18,026 nucleotides of DNA from Bacillota bacterium (GCA_012799115.1 JAAZLY010000146.1:1-18026); one strand, 5' to 3'; shown: positions 6,877 through 15,206, counted from the stretch's first letter. Program-made: numbers and translations. The notes: generated by a model not told the origin, from the sequence alone.

Positions 6877-7518
6877 TTAATCCTCATTGTGGTCAGTCAG
6901 CATGGACTTGACAATATCTCGATACATTTCCATACGTGCCTGGAGTCCCTGTAACAATCCCCGTTTTTCCTCCTTGGTTATCTGAGAAAGCGAAGGTAGT
7001 GGTACTTTAATGATTTCCACGCCACGATGTTCCGCATAGTGGGTCAAGGCCATCTCGACCCCGAATCTGCTGTTTTCCAGCTTAGGTACGGCATCAAAGA
7101 GTTCCTTCTTGACAGCCCGTTGTCCAGAGAGGGATGGAGCGATCTTCTGCGCCAGGTCTGTGGAGACTCGTCCCTCAGAAAATACTCCAATGCTCATCTC
7201 TGTCCTACCCGACAAAACAGGCTCTAGAAGTGCATCGATATGTTTGCATTGCAGACCAACAAGATCCGCATCAACAAACAGCAAAACGTCAGACGACGTG
7301 CCATTTGCCCCGGCCTTCATCGCCCCACCCTTGCCTACATTCTGTTCTAGGGAGATCACCCTAATGGGGTATTGGGAGGCTACCGCAGCTGTCTTGTCAG
7401 TGGAACCATCACTGACTACAATGATCTCATCAATTACCGGATTTGCGAGAAGGACCTCCACAACCAGGCCCACCGTTTGCTCTTCGTTGTAAGCAGGAAC
7501 TATCGCGGCTACACTCAA
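6877..7518 (-). CDS. Family-2 glycosyltransferase, short cytosolic type
   Basis: A 213-residue GT-A fold glycosyltransferase of family GT2. It has the nucleotide-sugar opening AAIVPAYNEEQTVG (4-17), VVSDGSTDKT (34-43), the metal-binding DAD in LLFVDADLVG (79-88), and SLSGQRAVKKELFDAVP (129-145), which resembles the acceptor-side loop of related short GT2 enzymes. There is no membrane segment, so it is probably cytosolic. The sugar donor and acceptor cannot be read from the sequence; a GpgS-like (glucosyl-3-phosphoglycerate synthase) or lipid-directed role is possible but unproven. The start is TTG at 7518, overlapping the proS stop TGA by three bases (TTTGAG), which indicates coupling to proS. 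This gene is absent from the corresponding place in B. subtilis. Confidence 0.88.
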   Translation of the reverse strand: MSVAAIVPAYNEEQTVGLVVEVLLANPVIDEIIVVSDGSTDKTAAVASQYPIRVISLEQNVGKGGAMKAGANGTSSDVLLFVDADLVGLQCKHIDALLEPVLSGRTEMSIGVFSEGRVSTDLAQKIAPSLSGQRAVKKELFDAVPKLENSRFGVEMALTHYAEHRGVEIIKVPLPSLSQITKEEKRGLLQGLQARMEMYRDIVKSMLTDHNED

Positions 7519-9233
7519 ATCTGGTCCCCATCCCTTAAGAAATTCTTGATTGTTGGCACGATGGCCTCAATTGGCAAGCTCTGCTTCTCTTTCGTTCTAC
7601 GCCAGATGATCTCCATTTGTCCTTGTTCTAAGGACTTCGCCCCAATCGTCACGCGGATGGGGAAACCGATTAAGTCAGCATCTTTAAACTTCACTCCCGG
7701 ACGCTCGTCACGGTCATCTAGGACAACTTCTATACCTTCGGCTTGAAGTTCCTCATAAAGGCTTTGCGCTGCACTGGCCTGAGCCTCATCTTTCATGCTA
7801 ACAGGGACTACGACCACCTGATACGGTGCAATAGAAAGGGGCCAAATGATACCGTCTTCGTCATAGTTCTTCTCGATAACTGCTGCTACTGTACGCCCTA
7901 CTCCGATCCCGTAACAACCCATAACTAACGGAGTCTCCTTGCCGTCTTCATTCAAGAACGTGGCGCTCATCGCATCAGAGTATTTCGTGCCTAGTTTGAA
8001 GACCTGCCCGACCTCGACTCCCCGGGCTCCCTGAAGCGTACCAGAGCATCTAGGACATGGATCGCCAGGTTGCGTCTCCTTGAGGTCTGTGAATGCAGTT
8101 ACTTGGAAGTCACGATCTAGGTTGACATTGAGGGTGTGATGATCATCCTTGTTGGCACCCACTACCGCATTAGCGATATGTTCTATGGCATAGTCGGCAT
8201 AGCATGGAATGCTCAAACCTACCGGACCCGCAAAACCAGTCCGTGCCTTCGTGACCTTAAAGATTGTCTCATCATCTGCCAACTCAAGCTCTACACATTG
8301 AAGGAACTTCTTGAGCTTAATTTCGTTGAGTTCATGATCGCCTCGAACAAGTGCGGCAATCGGCTTACCATCTGCCAGATAGATTAGGGTCTTGATGCAA
8401 TCCTTCGGCTCTACACCGAGAAATGCGCTGATCTGATCGATTGTACTTGCACCAGGGGTCGCCACGGTTTCTAGTGGCTCGAAGGCTGTCTTCTCGCCTT
8501 CTTGAACCGGTACTCGAACGCCCTCTGCCCGCTCGGCATTTGCCGCATACTCGCAGGCCTCACAAAACAGGACCAAGTCTTCGCCCGATTCCGCCAAGAC
8601 CATAAACTCATGGGTTACATCTCCGCCAATGGCTCCAGAATCAGCTTCGACGGGATGGGCCTCAAGACCGCAGCGCTCAAAAATCCTCTTATAAGCGTGA
8701 TAGGCCGCCCAATAACTTTGATCAAGGGTCTCATGATCCCGATCAAAGGAGTACATGTCCTTCATGATGAATTCGCGCCCGCGCATCAACCCGAAACGAG
8801 GTCTCCGTTCGTCACGATACTTATTCTGGATTTGATACAACCGAAGTGGCAACTGCCGATACGAACGCACCTCTGAGCGAACCAAAGCAGTAACGATCTC
8901 TTCGTGGGTTGGGCCTAAGCAAAACTGACGTCCTTGCCTATCCTTCAGGCGAAACATCTCATCGCCGTAGTCTTTCCAACGCCCAGATTCCTCCCACAGT
9001 TCTGCAGGCTGGATGATCGGCATTAGCACTTCTTGACCATCAATGGCGTTCATTTCTTCCCGAATTATTTGCTCTACTTTGCGAATGACTCGCAGACCAA
9101 GGGGAAGAAATGCATACATTCCTGCAGCGGAACGGCGCATGAGTCCGGCTCTGAGCATTAGTTTGTGACTGATAATCTCAGCTTCACTCGGAGTCTCTCT
9201 AAGTGTAGGTGAATATAATTGCGACATTAACAT
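7515..9233 (-). CDS. proS: Prolyl-tRNA synthetase, bacterial type with editing insertion
   Basis: ProRS (class II) charges tRNA-Pro. The 572 residues match the bacterial form. Visible: YSPTLRETPSEAEIISHKLM at the N-terminus, motif 1 region (66-74), motif 2 KYRDERRPRFGLMRGREF (138-155), a YbaK-like editing domain between motifs 2 and 3 (about 240-385, including TIDQISAFLG and PIAALVRGDHELNEIKLKKF), motif 3 GCYGIGVGRTVAAVIE (439-454), and the anticodon-binding domain (about 470-568). Cysteine pairs CEAC (224-227) and CPRC (393-396) flank the editing insertion and may bind metal. Start ATG at 9233 has AGGGGA about eight bases upstream; ATG at 9227 is an alternative. It follows ispG by 10 bp. Confidence 0.97.
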   Translation of the reverse strand: MLMSQLYSPTLRETPSEAEIISHKLMLRAGLMRRSAAGMYAFLPLGLRVIRKVEQIIREEMNAIDGQEVLMPIIQPAELWEESGRWKDYGDEMFRLKDRQGRQFCLGPTHEEIVTALVRSEVRSYRQLPLRLYQIQNKYRDERRPRFGLMRGREFIMKDMYSFDRDHETLDQSYWAAYHAYKRIFERCGLEAHPVEADSGAIGGDVTHEFMVLAESGEDLVLFCEACEYAANAERAEGVRVPVQEGEKTAFEPLETVATPGASTIDQISAFLGVEPKDCIKTLIYLADGKPIAALVRGDHELNEIKLKKFLQCVELELADDETIFKVTKARTGFAGPVGLSIPCYADYAIEHIANAVVGANKDDHHTLNVNLDRDFQVTAFTDLKETQPGDPCPRCSGTLQGARGVEVGQVFKLGTKYSDAMSATFLNEDGKETPLVMGCYGIGVGRTVAAVIEKNYDEDGIIWPLSIAPYQVVVVPVSMKDEAQASAAQSLYEELQAEGIEVVLDDRDERPGVKFKDADLIGFPIRVTIGAKSLEQGQMEIIWRRTKEKQSLPIEAIVPTIKNFLRDGDQI

Positions 9234-9243
9234 GGCGTATCCC

Positions 9244-10299
9244 CTATCTTTCTGCTAGCAGATTATTGGCTTCCGCAACCAAAGCGTCAACAAGTTCCTC
9301 CTCAGGAACTCTACGTAGTATCTGGCCATGGCGGAAAACTAGCCCGACACCCTTACCCCCTGTAATGCCTAGATCAGCATGCCGGGCCTCACCCGGTCCA
9401 TTTACGATACAACCCATAACCGCAATGGTGATGGGCAGGGGGAAATCACTTAAACGCTTCTCCACCTCGCCTGCTATTCCTTCTAGATCAATCTCAGTTC
9501 TTCCACAAGTGGGGCACGAAATAAACAAAGGACCCCTTCGGCGCAGTCCAAGTGCGGAGAGAATAGCCCAACCAACCTTGATTTCTTCCACAGGATCAGC
9601 CGTGAGAGATACTCTGAGGGTGTCTCCTAAACCACGGGACAAAAGGGCACCCAGACCGGCGGCGGATTTCACAGTTCCAAACCACTTCGTACCGGCCTCT
9701 GTGATACCTAAGTGCGTAGGGTAGGACACACGTCTGCTGAGCTCTTCATAGGCCTCGACTGTCATGTCGATATCGGTGGCTTTCAGTGAGACCACAATGT
9801 CATGGAAGTTTAGTCGTTCAAAAATGGCGATGTGCTCCAAGGCGCTTTCCACCATCGCTGTGGCAGTTCTTCCATAGCGTTCGAGCAAGGGTTTGGATAC
9901 CGAACCGGAGTTGACCCCAATTCGGATGGGGACTTGGCGTTCCTGGGCAGCTTTGACGACCTCAAGAACCTTCGCTTCAGAACCAATGTTGCCTGGGTTT
10001 AGGCGTAGCTTATGCACTCCGGCCCTCAGTGCTTCAAGTGCGAGGCGGTGATCAAAATGGATATCCGCCACAACTGGCACCGGACTATGGGCAACAATGG
10101 ACTCCAAAGCTGAGGCTGCCTGTTGATCAGGCACAGCCACACGAACAATATCACAGCCGGCGCTCGCTAAGGCCTCAATCTGCTCTGTTGTAGCCGCACT
10201 GTCCCTCGTATCTGTATTAGTCATAGATTGTACTGTAATAGGCGCTCCTGCCCCTATAGGCACGTCGCCAACCATCACCTGGCGAGTTGAATGACGCAT
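9244..10299 (-). CDS. ispG: 4-hydroxy-3-methylbut-2-enyl diphosphate synthase IspG (GcpE)
   Basis: IspG is the iron-sulfur enzyme that converts MEcPP to HMBPP in the MEP isoprenoid pathway. The 351 residues open with RHSTRQVMVGDVPIGAGAPI and SMTNTDTRD (25-33), the TIM-barrel part, and end with the [4Fe-4S] domain. Cluster ligands are C262 and C265 (SCPTCGRTEIDLE), C297 (MGCIVNGPGEA) and E304. I chose ATG at 10299 because AGGAAGTGG lies about eight bases upstream. A longer frame from 10341 overlaps rseP and adds 14 residues with no family match. In B. subtilis ispG is not in this cluster, but a rseP-ispG-proS order is common in Clostridia. Confidence 0.96.
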   Translation of the reverse strand: MRHSTRQVMVGDVPIGAGAPITVQSMTNTDTRDSAATTEQIEALASAGCDIVRVAVPDQQAASALESIVAHSPVPVVADIHFDHRLALEALRAGVHKLRLNPGNIGSEAKVLEVVKAAQERQVPIRIGVNSGSVSKPLLERYGRTATAMVESALEHIAIFERLNFHDIVVSLKATDIDMTVEAYEELSRRVSYPTHLGITEAGTKWFGTVKSAAGLGALLSRGLGDTLRVSLTADPVEEIKVGWAILSALGLRRRGPLFISCPTCGRTEIDLEGIAGEVEKRLSDFPLPITIAVMGCIVNGPGEARHADLGITGGKGVGLVFRHGQILRRVPEEELVDALVAEANNLLAER

Positions 10300-10315
10300 G
10301 CTTCCACTTCCTTGT

Positions 10316-11344
10316 CTATGAAAAGAGGTTAAATCTTGCAAGATCCTTAAACGTGGCGAAAAGCATCAAGGCCACTAGGAGAGCCAAACCGATAAACTGG
10401 GCAATACCTTTAGCTTCGGCCGCTAGAGGTTTGCCGCGCACCGCTTCCAGGAGGAGAATCAAGATCCAACCGCCGTCTAGAACTGGAACTGGAAGTAGAT
10501 TCAATAGTCCTAGATTGATATTCAGGATGACGGCTAGAATCAACAGGTTTGGGAATCCATGACGGGCGGTTTCTCCCACAATCTGGACAATACCAATGGG
10601 ACCAGAAACCTCAACCTTTTGCTGCCCGGTAATCATCATGCCGATGTCTCTGATCAACTGAGTAGTCAATCCCCAGGTTTGCGTCACTGCAGCCCTAACG
10701 CTAACCAAGAATGGGTATTGGGGTTTGGAATCGATACTTACACCCACTCTGCCCAGACCATCACGATTATCTGGGGTGATGGTGAGGGTAACGAGTTCCT
10801 TTTGGCGCTTTACCACCATTTCCATTTCCTGCCCCGGAGAAAGACCAATCAGCTCCACGATTCGTTCTGAGCTACTGACACTTTCGCCATTGACAGAGAC
10901 GAAAAGATCCCCCGCCTGTAGACCTGCCACTTCTGCTGGAGAAGCGGGTTCTACATAGGTAACCGTCGGTGGAACGGCAATCAACATGAAGTACAAGACA
11001 AAAAGGACAATAGCGAGAACAAAGTTCATAAAGGGGCCTGCAGCAATCGTACTCAGGCGCCAAGGTAGACTCTTATTCGTGAAACTCTTCGGATCGTCCT
11101 CCGGAACTTCCTCGCTACCTTCCACGGGCTCGTCCATTCCTGCCATTTTCACAAAACCGCCCAAGGGAAAAGCCCGCAAGGAGTACTTGGTCTCCCCTCG
11201 CCTGAAACTACCAAGGGTCGGTCCAAATCCGATGGCGAACTCATACACACGAATCCCCGCCAACTTGGCGACTGTGAAGTGTCCTAACTCATGAAAAAGA
11301 ACAATGGTACCGAATATCGCTACAAACGCAATCAAAGTTAACAT
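10316..11344 (-). CDS. rseP: Site-2 intramembrane zinc protease RseP
   Basis: A membrane M50 metalloprotease that makes the second cut in regulated intramembrane proteolysis, for example of anti-sigma factors. With 342 residues it has the zinc motif HELGH (18-22) in the first membrane helix, one PDZ domain (about 128-190, PASPAEVAGLQAGDLFVSVNG), and the conserved NLLPVPVLDGG (282-292), with D290 as third ligand in the third membrane segment. A last hydrophobic stretch ends the protein. I chose ATG at 11344: GAGGGTGA, which contains the dxr stop codon, lies about seven bases upstream. A frame from 11395 would add a hydrophilic stretch overlapping dxr. The substrate is unknown here. Confidence 0.96.
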   Translation of the reverse strand: MLTLIAFVAIFGTIVLFHELGHFTVAKLAGIRVYEFAIGFGPTLGSFRRGETKYSLRAFPLGGFVKMAGMDEPVEGSEEVPEDDPKSFTNKSLPWRLSTIAAGPFMNFVLAIVLFVLYFMLIAVPPTVTYVEPASPAEVAGLQAGDLFVSVNGESVSSSERIVELIGLSPGQEMEMVVKRQKELVTLTITPDNRDGLGRVGVSIDSKPQYPFLVSVRAAVTQTWGLTTQLIRDIGMMITGQQKVEVSGPIGIVQIVGETARHGFPNLLILAVILNINLGLLNLLPVPVLDGGWILILLLEAVRGKPLAAEAKGIAQFIGLALLVALMLFATFKDLARFNLFS

Positions 11345-11348
11345 GATG

Positions 11349-12479
11349 TCACCCTCTCTTGTCCACCAAGGCTCTGGCTCGCATACGAGCCTCATGGTCT
11401 ACGGCTAGTATTTGCTCTAGTGTCGGAAATGATTTACCCCTAAATGTCTCCATCACTGATTCTACGATCTCTGGTATCACGGCAAAGTTCAGTCTTCCGC
11501 ACAAAAAGGCTGCTACGGCCTCTTCGTTAGCGGCGTTTAAGGCTATGGGTTTCTCGCCTCCAGCCTCGCCTGCTTCATAGGCAAGCCTCAGGCTAGGAAA
11601 GCGCTCCCAATCGACTGCTTCAAACGTAAGACTGCCGGTCTTGACCAAATCGAGTGGTTCCACAGGGGAAGGCCATATTTCAGGGTAGGTCAAAGCATAC
11701 TGAATGGGTAGGCGCATATCTGTGGTGCCCAGATGGGCAAGTTGTGTTCCGTCCTTAAGTTGGACAAGGGAATGCACAATGCTTTCGGGATGAACCACAA
11801 CGTCAATATGGCTGTAAGGAAAATCAAAGAGCCAGTGGGCCTCGATAACCTCTAATCCCTTATTCATAAGCGTTGCAGAGTCAATACTGATCTTCCCCCC
11901 CATATCCCAACGGGGGTGCTTGAGTGCTTGTTCTACTGAAACCTCTGCGAGAGATCCCTTGTAGTTGCGAAAAGGTCCGCCAGAAGCAGTTAAGATAATC
12001 TTCGCCAGATCATCTCGGTCTCGTGCTTCGATCAGGTTCCAGAGGGCACTATGTTCCGAATCAATGGGTATAATCTGATCGCGATACTGCATGACCAAGT
12101 GACCGCCAGCCACGAGAGTCTCTTTGTTTGCCAGTGCAACTCGCTTGCCGGCTTCTAGAGCCAATAAGGTCGGTTTGAGACCTACGGAACCAACCACGGA
12201 AACAACGACCAGATCACAAGCTGGATCCGTTACCATTTCACCTAGAAACTCAGGATCGCTTGAGACCGGAATAGAAAACTCTTCTTGTAGAGCCTTGGCA
12301 TGCTCCTTGTTGGCGATGGAAGCAAATTTTGGCCTGAACTCGGCAATTTGCTTCCGCAACAGATCATAATTCGATCCTGCCGATAAACCATGCACGGTAA
12401 AGCCCGTATGATGTCGGAAAACGTCTAGAGTTTGGGTGCCAATTGAGCCGGTCGAACCGAGGATAACAACACTTGTCAT
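11349..12479 (-). CDS. dxr: 1-deoxy-D-xylulose 5-phosphate reductoisomerase
   Basis: Dxr carries out the first committed step of the MEP pathway, the NADPH-dependent conversion of DXP to MEP. The 376 residues show the nucleotide-binding VVILGSTGSIGTQTLDV (4-20), ALANKETLVAGG (115-126), the metal site D140 and E142 (PIDSEHSALW), TASGGPFR, then DMGGKISIDSATLMNKGLE with E210, and VVHPESIVHS. I chose ATG at 12479, which has AAGGAT about nine bases upstream. A TTG at 12488 sits only one base from the same Shine-Dalgarno and is less likely. The start follows the upstream AI-2E gene's stop by five bases. With ispG it places two MEP steps in one transcription unit with uppS, which uses the pathway's product. 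Confidence 0.97.
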   Translation of the reverse strand: MTSVVILGSTGSIGTQTLDVFRHHTGFTVHGLSAGSNYDLLRKQIAEFRPKFASIANKEHAKALQEEFSIPVSSDPEFLGEMVTDPACDLVVVSVVGSVGLKPTLLALEAGKRVALANKETLVAGGHLVMQYRDQIIPIDSEHSALWNLIEARDRDDLAKIILTASGGPFRNYKGSLAEVSVEQALKHPRWDMGGKISIDSATLMNKGLEVIEAHWLFDFPYSHIDVVVHPESIVHSLVQLKDGTQLAHLGTTDMRLPIQYALTYPEIWPSPVEPLDLVKTGSLTFEAVDWERFPSLRLAYEAGEAGGEKPIALNAANEEAVAAFLCGRLNFAVIPEIVESVMETFRGKSFPTLEQILAVDHEARMRARALVDKRG

Positions 12480-12484
12480 CAGTA

Positions 12485-13426
12485 TCAATCCTTACGTATG
12501 AATGCTTTGAGGAATACCATTAGTACTGGACCTAGTAGGGCTCCAAAGGGAGGCCATAAACGAAAACCCGCATAAAGGCCAACCAGAGCCGCCATAGGAT
12601 GAAGCCCAAGTCGTTCGCTAACCAAGTGCGGTTCTCCCCATTGTCTTAAGAGTAATAATACCAGATAACCTAGGCCTAAAGCTAGAGCTGTAAGAGGATT
12701 TCCCATCCACGCTTGCATGCTGGCCAGGATCAAATAGACAAGTCCTGGACCTAGAATTGGCAGGAGATCAAAAAAACCGACAAAAAAAGCTGCCAAGAAA
12801 GGATAAGGAAGATCGAGTACCATGAAAAGAACCATGCTTACACTCGTGGAGAGCAACATCAAAAACAGCTGTACCTGCACATAGCGCCAGATAGCCCCGG
12901 TGGTATCATGGTAGATCTTTCGGGGGCTAAAGCCCCAGGACTTTGGCAGTTCTTTCAAGAAGAACTTCGTCAAACTCCTCTTATCTCGGCAGAAAAAGTA
13001 AGCACTCAGGACGGAAATCGTCCACATCAAAAAGAAGTCTGGAATCACCCATGCCCACTTCGCGACGGTCTGCAAGCTTACACCTGCATCGAGGCTCGGT
13101 AATACCTGAAGCATAGGGGAAAGCTCAGCCACTTGCCAAGGTAACAGATCAGAAAGGCCAGAGATCCCCTGAATCTCTCCCCAAAGCTGTACGACGAAGA
13201 TCGTGATAACTGCAGGCAAAGTCAAGAAGGCAGCCCCTGCAAAAAGTAGAGACGTAATCGACCGAGACCAGCCCCGTGTTTCCAAAAACGTCACTGGCAC
13301 GTCCAGCAGAAAGGCTAGAAGGAGTCCTAGGTAAAAAGGGCCGAAATAGGGGAAAGACAGACGCAACATCAACAAGATGCCTAAAAAAGCCCCTAGGAAC
13401 GTTATAAACTGCGGTACACCCTTCAC
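12485..13426 (-). CDS. AI-2E family (YtvI-like) integral membrane protein
   Basis: A 313-residue, strongly hydrophobic protein that I assign to the AI-2E transporter/permease family (PF01594 type, which includes YtvI) from its pattern. Membrane segments fall at about 8-45, 58-80, 128-147, 185-205, 209-238, 245-260 and 278-307. Family landmarks are FVGFFDLLPILGPGLVYL (215-232) and the C-terminal EPHLVSERLGLHPMAALVGL (265-284) followed by LLGPVLMV. Members have been linked to AI-2 uptake, sodium/proton exchange and sporulation, so no substrate should be assumed. Start GTG at 13426 has AAGGGGTG about five bases upstream. It is somewhat short for the family and sits between cdsA and dxr, where B. 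subtilis has no gene. Confidence 0.85.
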   Translation of the reverse strand: MKGVPQFITFLGAFLGILLMLRLSFPYFGPFYLGLLLAFLLDVPVTFLETRGWSRSITSLLFAGAAFLTLPAVITIFVVQLWGEIQGISGLSDLLPWQVAELSPMLQVLPSLDAGVSLQTVAKWAWVIPDFFLMWTISVLSAYFFCRDKRSLTKFFLKELPKSWGFSPRKIYHDTTGAIWRYVQVQLFLMLLSTSVSMVLFMVLDLPYPFLAAFFVGFFDLLPILGPGLVYLILASMQAWMGNPLTALALGLGYLVLLLLRQWGEPHLVSERLGLHPMAALVGLYAGFRLWPPFGALLGPVLMVFLKAFIRKD

Positions 13427-13456
13427 ACTAACACCCCTTACTGGGGCCAGGAAGCT

Positions 13457-14224
13457 TTAAGAAAATGCAGATAGTAGTGCAAAAAGGACAGGAAAAACCA
13501 GAGCTAAGGAGTCGAATCGATCGAGAATGCCTCCGTGACCAGGCAATAAAGAACCGCTGTCCTTCACTGAGCGTTCACGCTTCATCGCTGACTCAACCAG
13601 ATCACCAACTTGAGCACTGATGGAAAGAACGATGGCAAACGAAACAGTACGCACAGGAGACCCATTTGTAAGCAAGGCAAAAGCAAACCCCGTTAAGGCC
13701 GCGGTAAGCAATCCAAAGACGGCTCCTTCAACGGATTTTTTCGGACTTATCGAAGGAGCAAGCCTCCGCTTACCATAGCGCATCCCGCCAAAATAGGCTC
13801 CTGTATCCGTGAGCCAAGTAACGGAAAGACCAAAGACGGTCCAGACGATGCCAAACTCCTCCCGCACTAATACCAGGAAACTATAAAGAACGACCACATA
13901 GAAAAGGGCGAGTAGATTGAACGCAGAAGAGAAAAGATGCATCCCGCTAAATGTGGCACGGATTAGATAGTAGAGAAACTGGAACACGAGCCACAGAAGT
14001 AGCTTGGTACCATCTAATCCACTATATGTTAGCACCAAAAAAGATAGTCCCGCGACCACGAGGTAATCGATATAAAGGCCGGGTCCACTGATTCGCGCAA
14101 ATTCTACAAGGCCGATCAGAATGATGAGAAAAACTAGGGTACGCCAAACTGAGCCTCCCAAGTAGAGGGCTCCCAAAAGAATCGGTATACCGAGCACGGC
14201 AGTGAGAATTCGCTTCGCTAACAT
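13457..14224 (-). CDS. cdsA: Phosphatidate cytidylyltransferase (CDP-diglyceride synthase)
   Basis: CdsA makes CDP-diacylglycerol from phosphatidic acid and CTP at the membrane, the branch point of phospholipid synthesis. The 255 residues are mostly membrane helices. The family signature lies near the C-terminus (212-238): SAMKRERSVKDSGSLLPGHG continuing into GILDRFD, with K215, R216, K221, D222, H230, D235 and D238. TDTGAYFGGMRYGKRRLAPSISPKKSVEG (139-167) is also typical. I chose ATG at 14224, four bases past the uppS stop, with AAGGAG about 11 bases upstream in the end of uppS. A longer frame from 14332 lies wholly inside uppS and adds residues unlike the family. Confidence 0.96.
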   Translation of the reverse strand: MLAKRILTAVLGIPILLGALYLGGSVWRTLVFLIILIGLVEFARISGPGLYIDYLVVAGLSFLVLTYSGLDGTKLLLWLVFQFLYYLIRATFSGMHLFSSAFNLLALFYVVVLYSFLVLVREEFGIVWTVFGLSVTWLTDTGAYFGGMRYGKRRLAPSISPKKSVEGAVFGLLTAALTGFAFALLTNGSPVRTVSFAIVLSISAQVGDLVESAMKRERSVKDSGSLLPGHGGILDRFDSLALVFPVLFALLSAFS

Positions 14225-14228
14225 AGAT

Positions 14229-14960
14229 CTACTGCTCCTTCGCCAATACTTGACCAAAGCGTCGTTCTCGTCCTGAATAATCCTGGAGAGCCCGTTCAAA
14301 GTCATCTTCGCCAAAATCAGGCCATAGTACATCGGTCACGTAAAACTCACTATAAGCTGCCTGCCAGAGCAGGAAATTGCTCAGACGCATCTCGCCGCCG
14401 GTACGGATGATTAGGTCCGGATCAGGAGTAGGATGTGTGTATAGAAGCCTAGAAATAGTCGTTTCGGTAATCTCGTCGACCGTGATCTCTCCTTTGTCCA
14501 CTTGCCCAACGAGTGCTTGTACTACGTTTAGAATTTCTTGCCGCCCGCCATAATTAAAGGCCACATTAAAGGTCATCCCTGTGTTCTGCCTAGTAATTTC
14601 CTCGGCATCATTCCAGACCTTGAGAATGTCTGGCGACAAGGTGCTGCGATCTCCGACTAACTGAATGCGAACACCTTCCCGATGGAGTTCTTCGATTTCC
14701 TGAACAAAGGTCTTGTGCATTAAATCCATCAAAAAATCTACTTCTTCTCTGGGTCTTGTCCAGTTCTCGGTACTAAAAGCATAGACGGTGAGTGCGCCGA
14801 TGCCCCTTCGTGAGGCGTAGCGAACCGCTGTCTTTAATGCCTTAACACCTTGACGATGACCAAAGAAGCGAGGCAGAGCTCTGCGGCTGGCCCATCGACC
14901 ATTTCCATCCATGATTATTGCCACATGTGCCGGTAGTCCATTCAACTGCTTCCTATTCAA
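14229..14960 (-). CDS. uppS: Undecaprenyl diphosphate synthase (cis-prenyltransferase)
   Basis: UppS extends farnesyl-PP with isopentenyl-PP to make the C55 lipid carrier for cell-wall synthesis. The 243 residues show the catalytic Asp D18 in IIMDGNGRWA (15-24), GVKALKTAVRYASRRGIGAL, FSTENWTRP, GGRQEILN, and the C-terminal DLIIRTGGEMRLSNFLLWQA followed by YSEF. These are all hallmarks of the cis-prenyltransferase family. The start is TTG at 14960, behind GAGGTAGGGTGG; a second TTG five codons in (residue 6) could also serve, so the exact start is uncertain. It lies between the small gene at 14979 and cdsA, and it takes substrate from the MEP pathway genes dxr and ispG further along. Confidence 0.96.
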   Translation of the reverse strand: MNRKQLNGLPAHVAIIMDGNGRWASRRALPRFFGHRQGVKALKTAVRYASRRGIGALTVYAFSTENWTRPREEVDFLMDLMHKTFVQEIEELHREGVRIQLVGDRSTLSPDILKVWNDAEEITRQNTGMTFNVAFNYGGRQEILNVVQALVGQVDKGEITVDEITETTISRLLYTHPTPDPDLIIRTGGEMRLSNFLLWQAAYSEFYVTDVLWPDFGEDDFERALQDYSGRERRFGQVLAKEQ

Positions 14961-14978
14961 CTGCCCACCCTACCTCTC

Positions 14979-15206
14979 TCAACTCACAGTCCAATCTGCG
15001 CTGGCGCACACTAAGTCTAGCGTTCCTGATTCGTCACTCCGCACTGCGATAACAAAAGCGTCCTCCTGAGAGGACACCTTACCGGGTGCGGCTGTGAACT
15101 GAAGCCTATAGGATACGCCTTCCTCCTGGAGTATCTGTTCAGCCTCTTCCAGAGGATATCCGATCAAGAATTCCCAGTCCATTACAGCCTTACCTGGTTC
15201 ACTCAA
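14979..15206 (-). CDS. Small protein of unknown function, PASTA-like pattern
   Basis: I do not recognise a named family. The 75 residues are acidic, with no membrane segment or signal peptide. The stretch IGYPLEEAEQILQEEGVSYR (15-34), followed by a strand-rich end (FVIAVRSDESGTLDLVCASA), has the beta-alpha-beta spacing of a single PASTA-type module (Gly, LEEA, helix, Gly, Val), but this is only a pattern similarity. The start TTG at 15206 overlaps the frr stop by three bases (TTTGAG), with AAGGAG about 11 bases upstream. An ATG at 15182 would give 67 residues. Tight coupling to frr on one side and 18 bp to uppS on the other support a real gene. Small genes in this slot occur in some Clostridia, as I recall. 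Confidence 0.72.
   Translation of the reverse strand: MSEPGKAVMDWEFLIGYPLEEAEQILQEEGVSYRLQFTAAPGKVSSQEDAFVIAVRSDESGTLDLVCASADWTVS

Noticed and set aside
6873..6930. Possible -10 (TTAATATT) near the glycosyltransferase stop as a polC promoter
   Set aside because: No -35 box at 16-18 bp; the nearest TTGTCA is about 28 bp away. Not supported.
11345..11395. Longer N-terminus for rseP starting at 11395
   Set aside because: It overlaps the end of dxr and would put charged residues before the HELGH helix. ATG at 11344 has a strong GAGGGTGA site.
14225..14332. Longer N-terminus for cdsA starting at 14332
   Set aside because: The added 36 residues lie inside uppS, are hydrophilic and unlike CdsA, while ATG at 14224 has an AAGGAG site and gives the usual family start.
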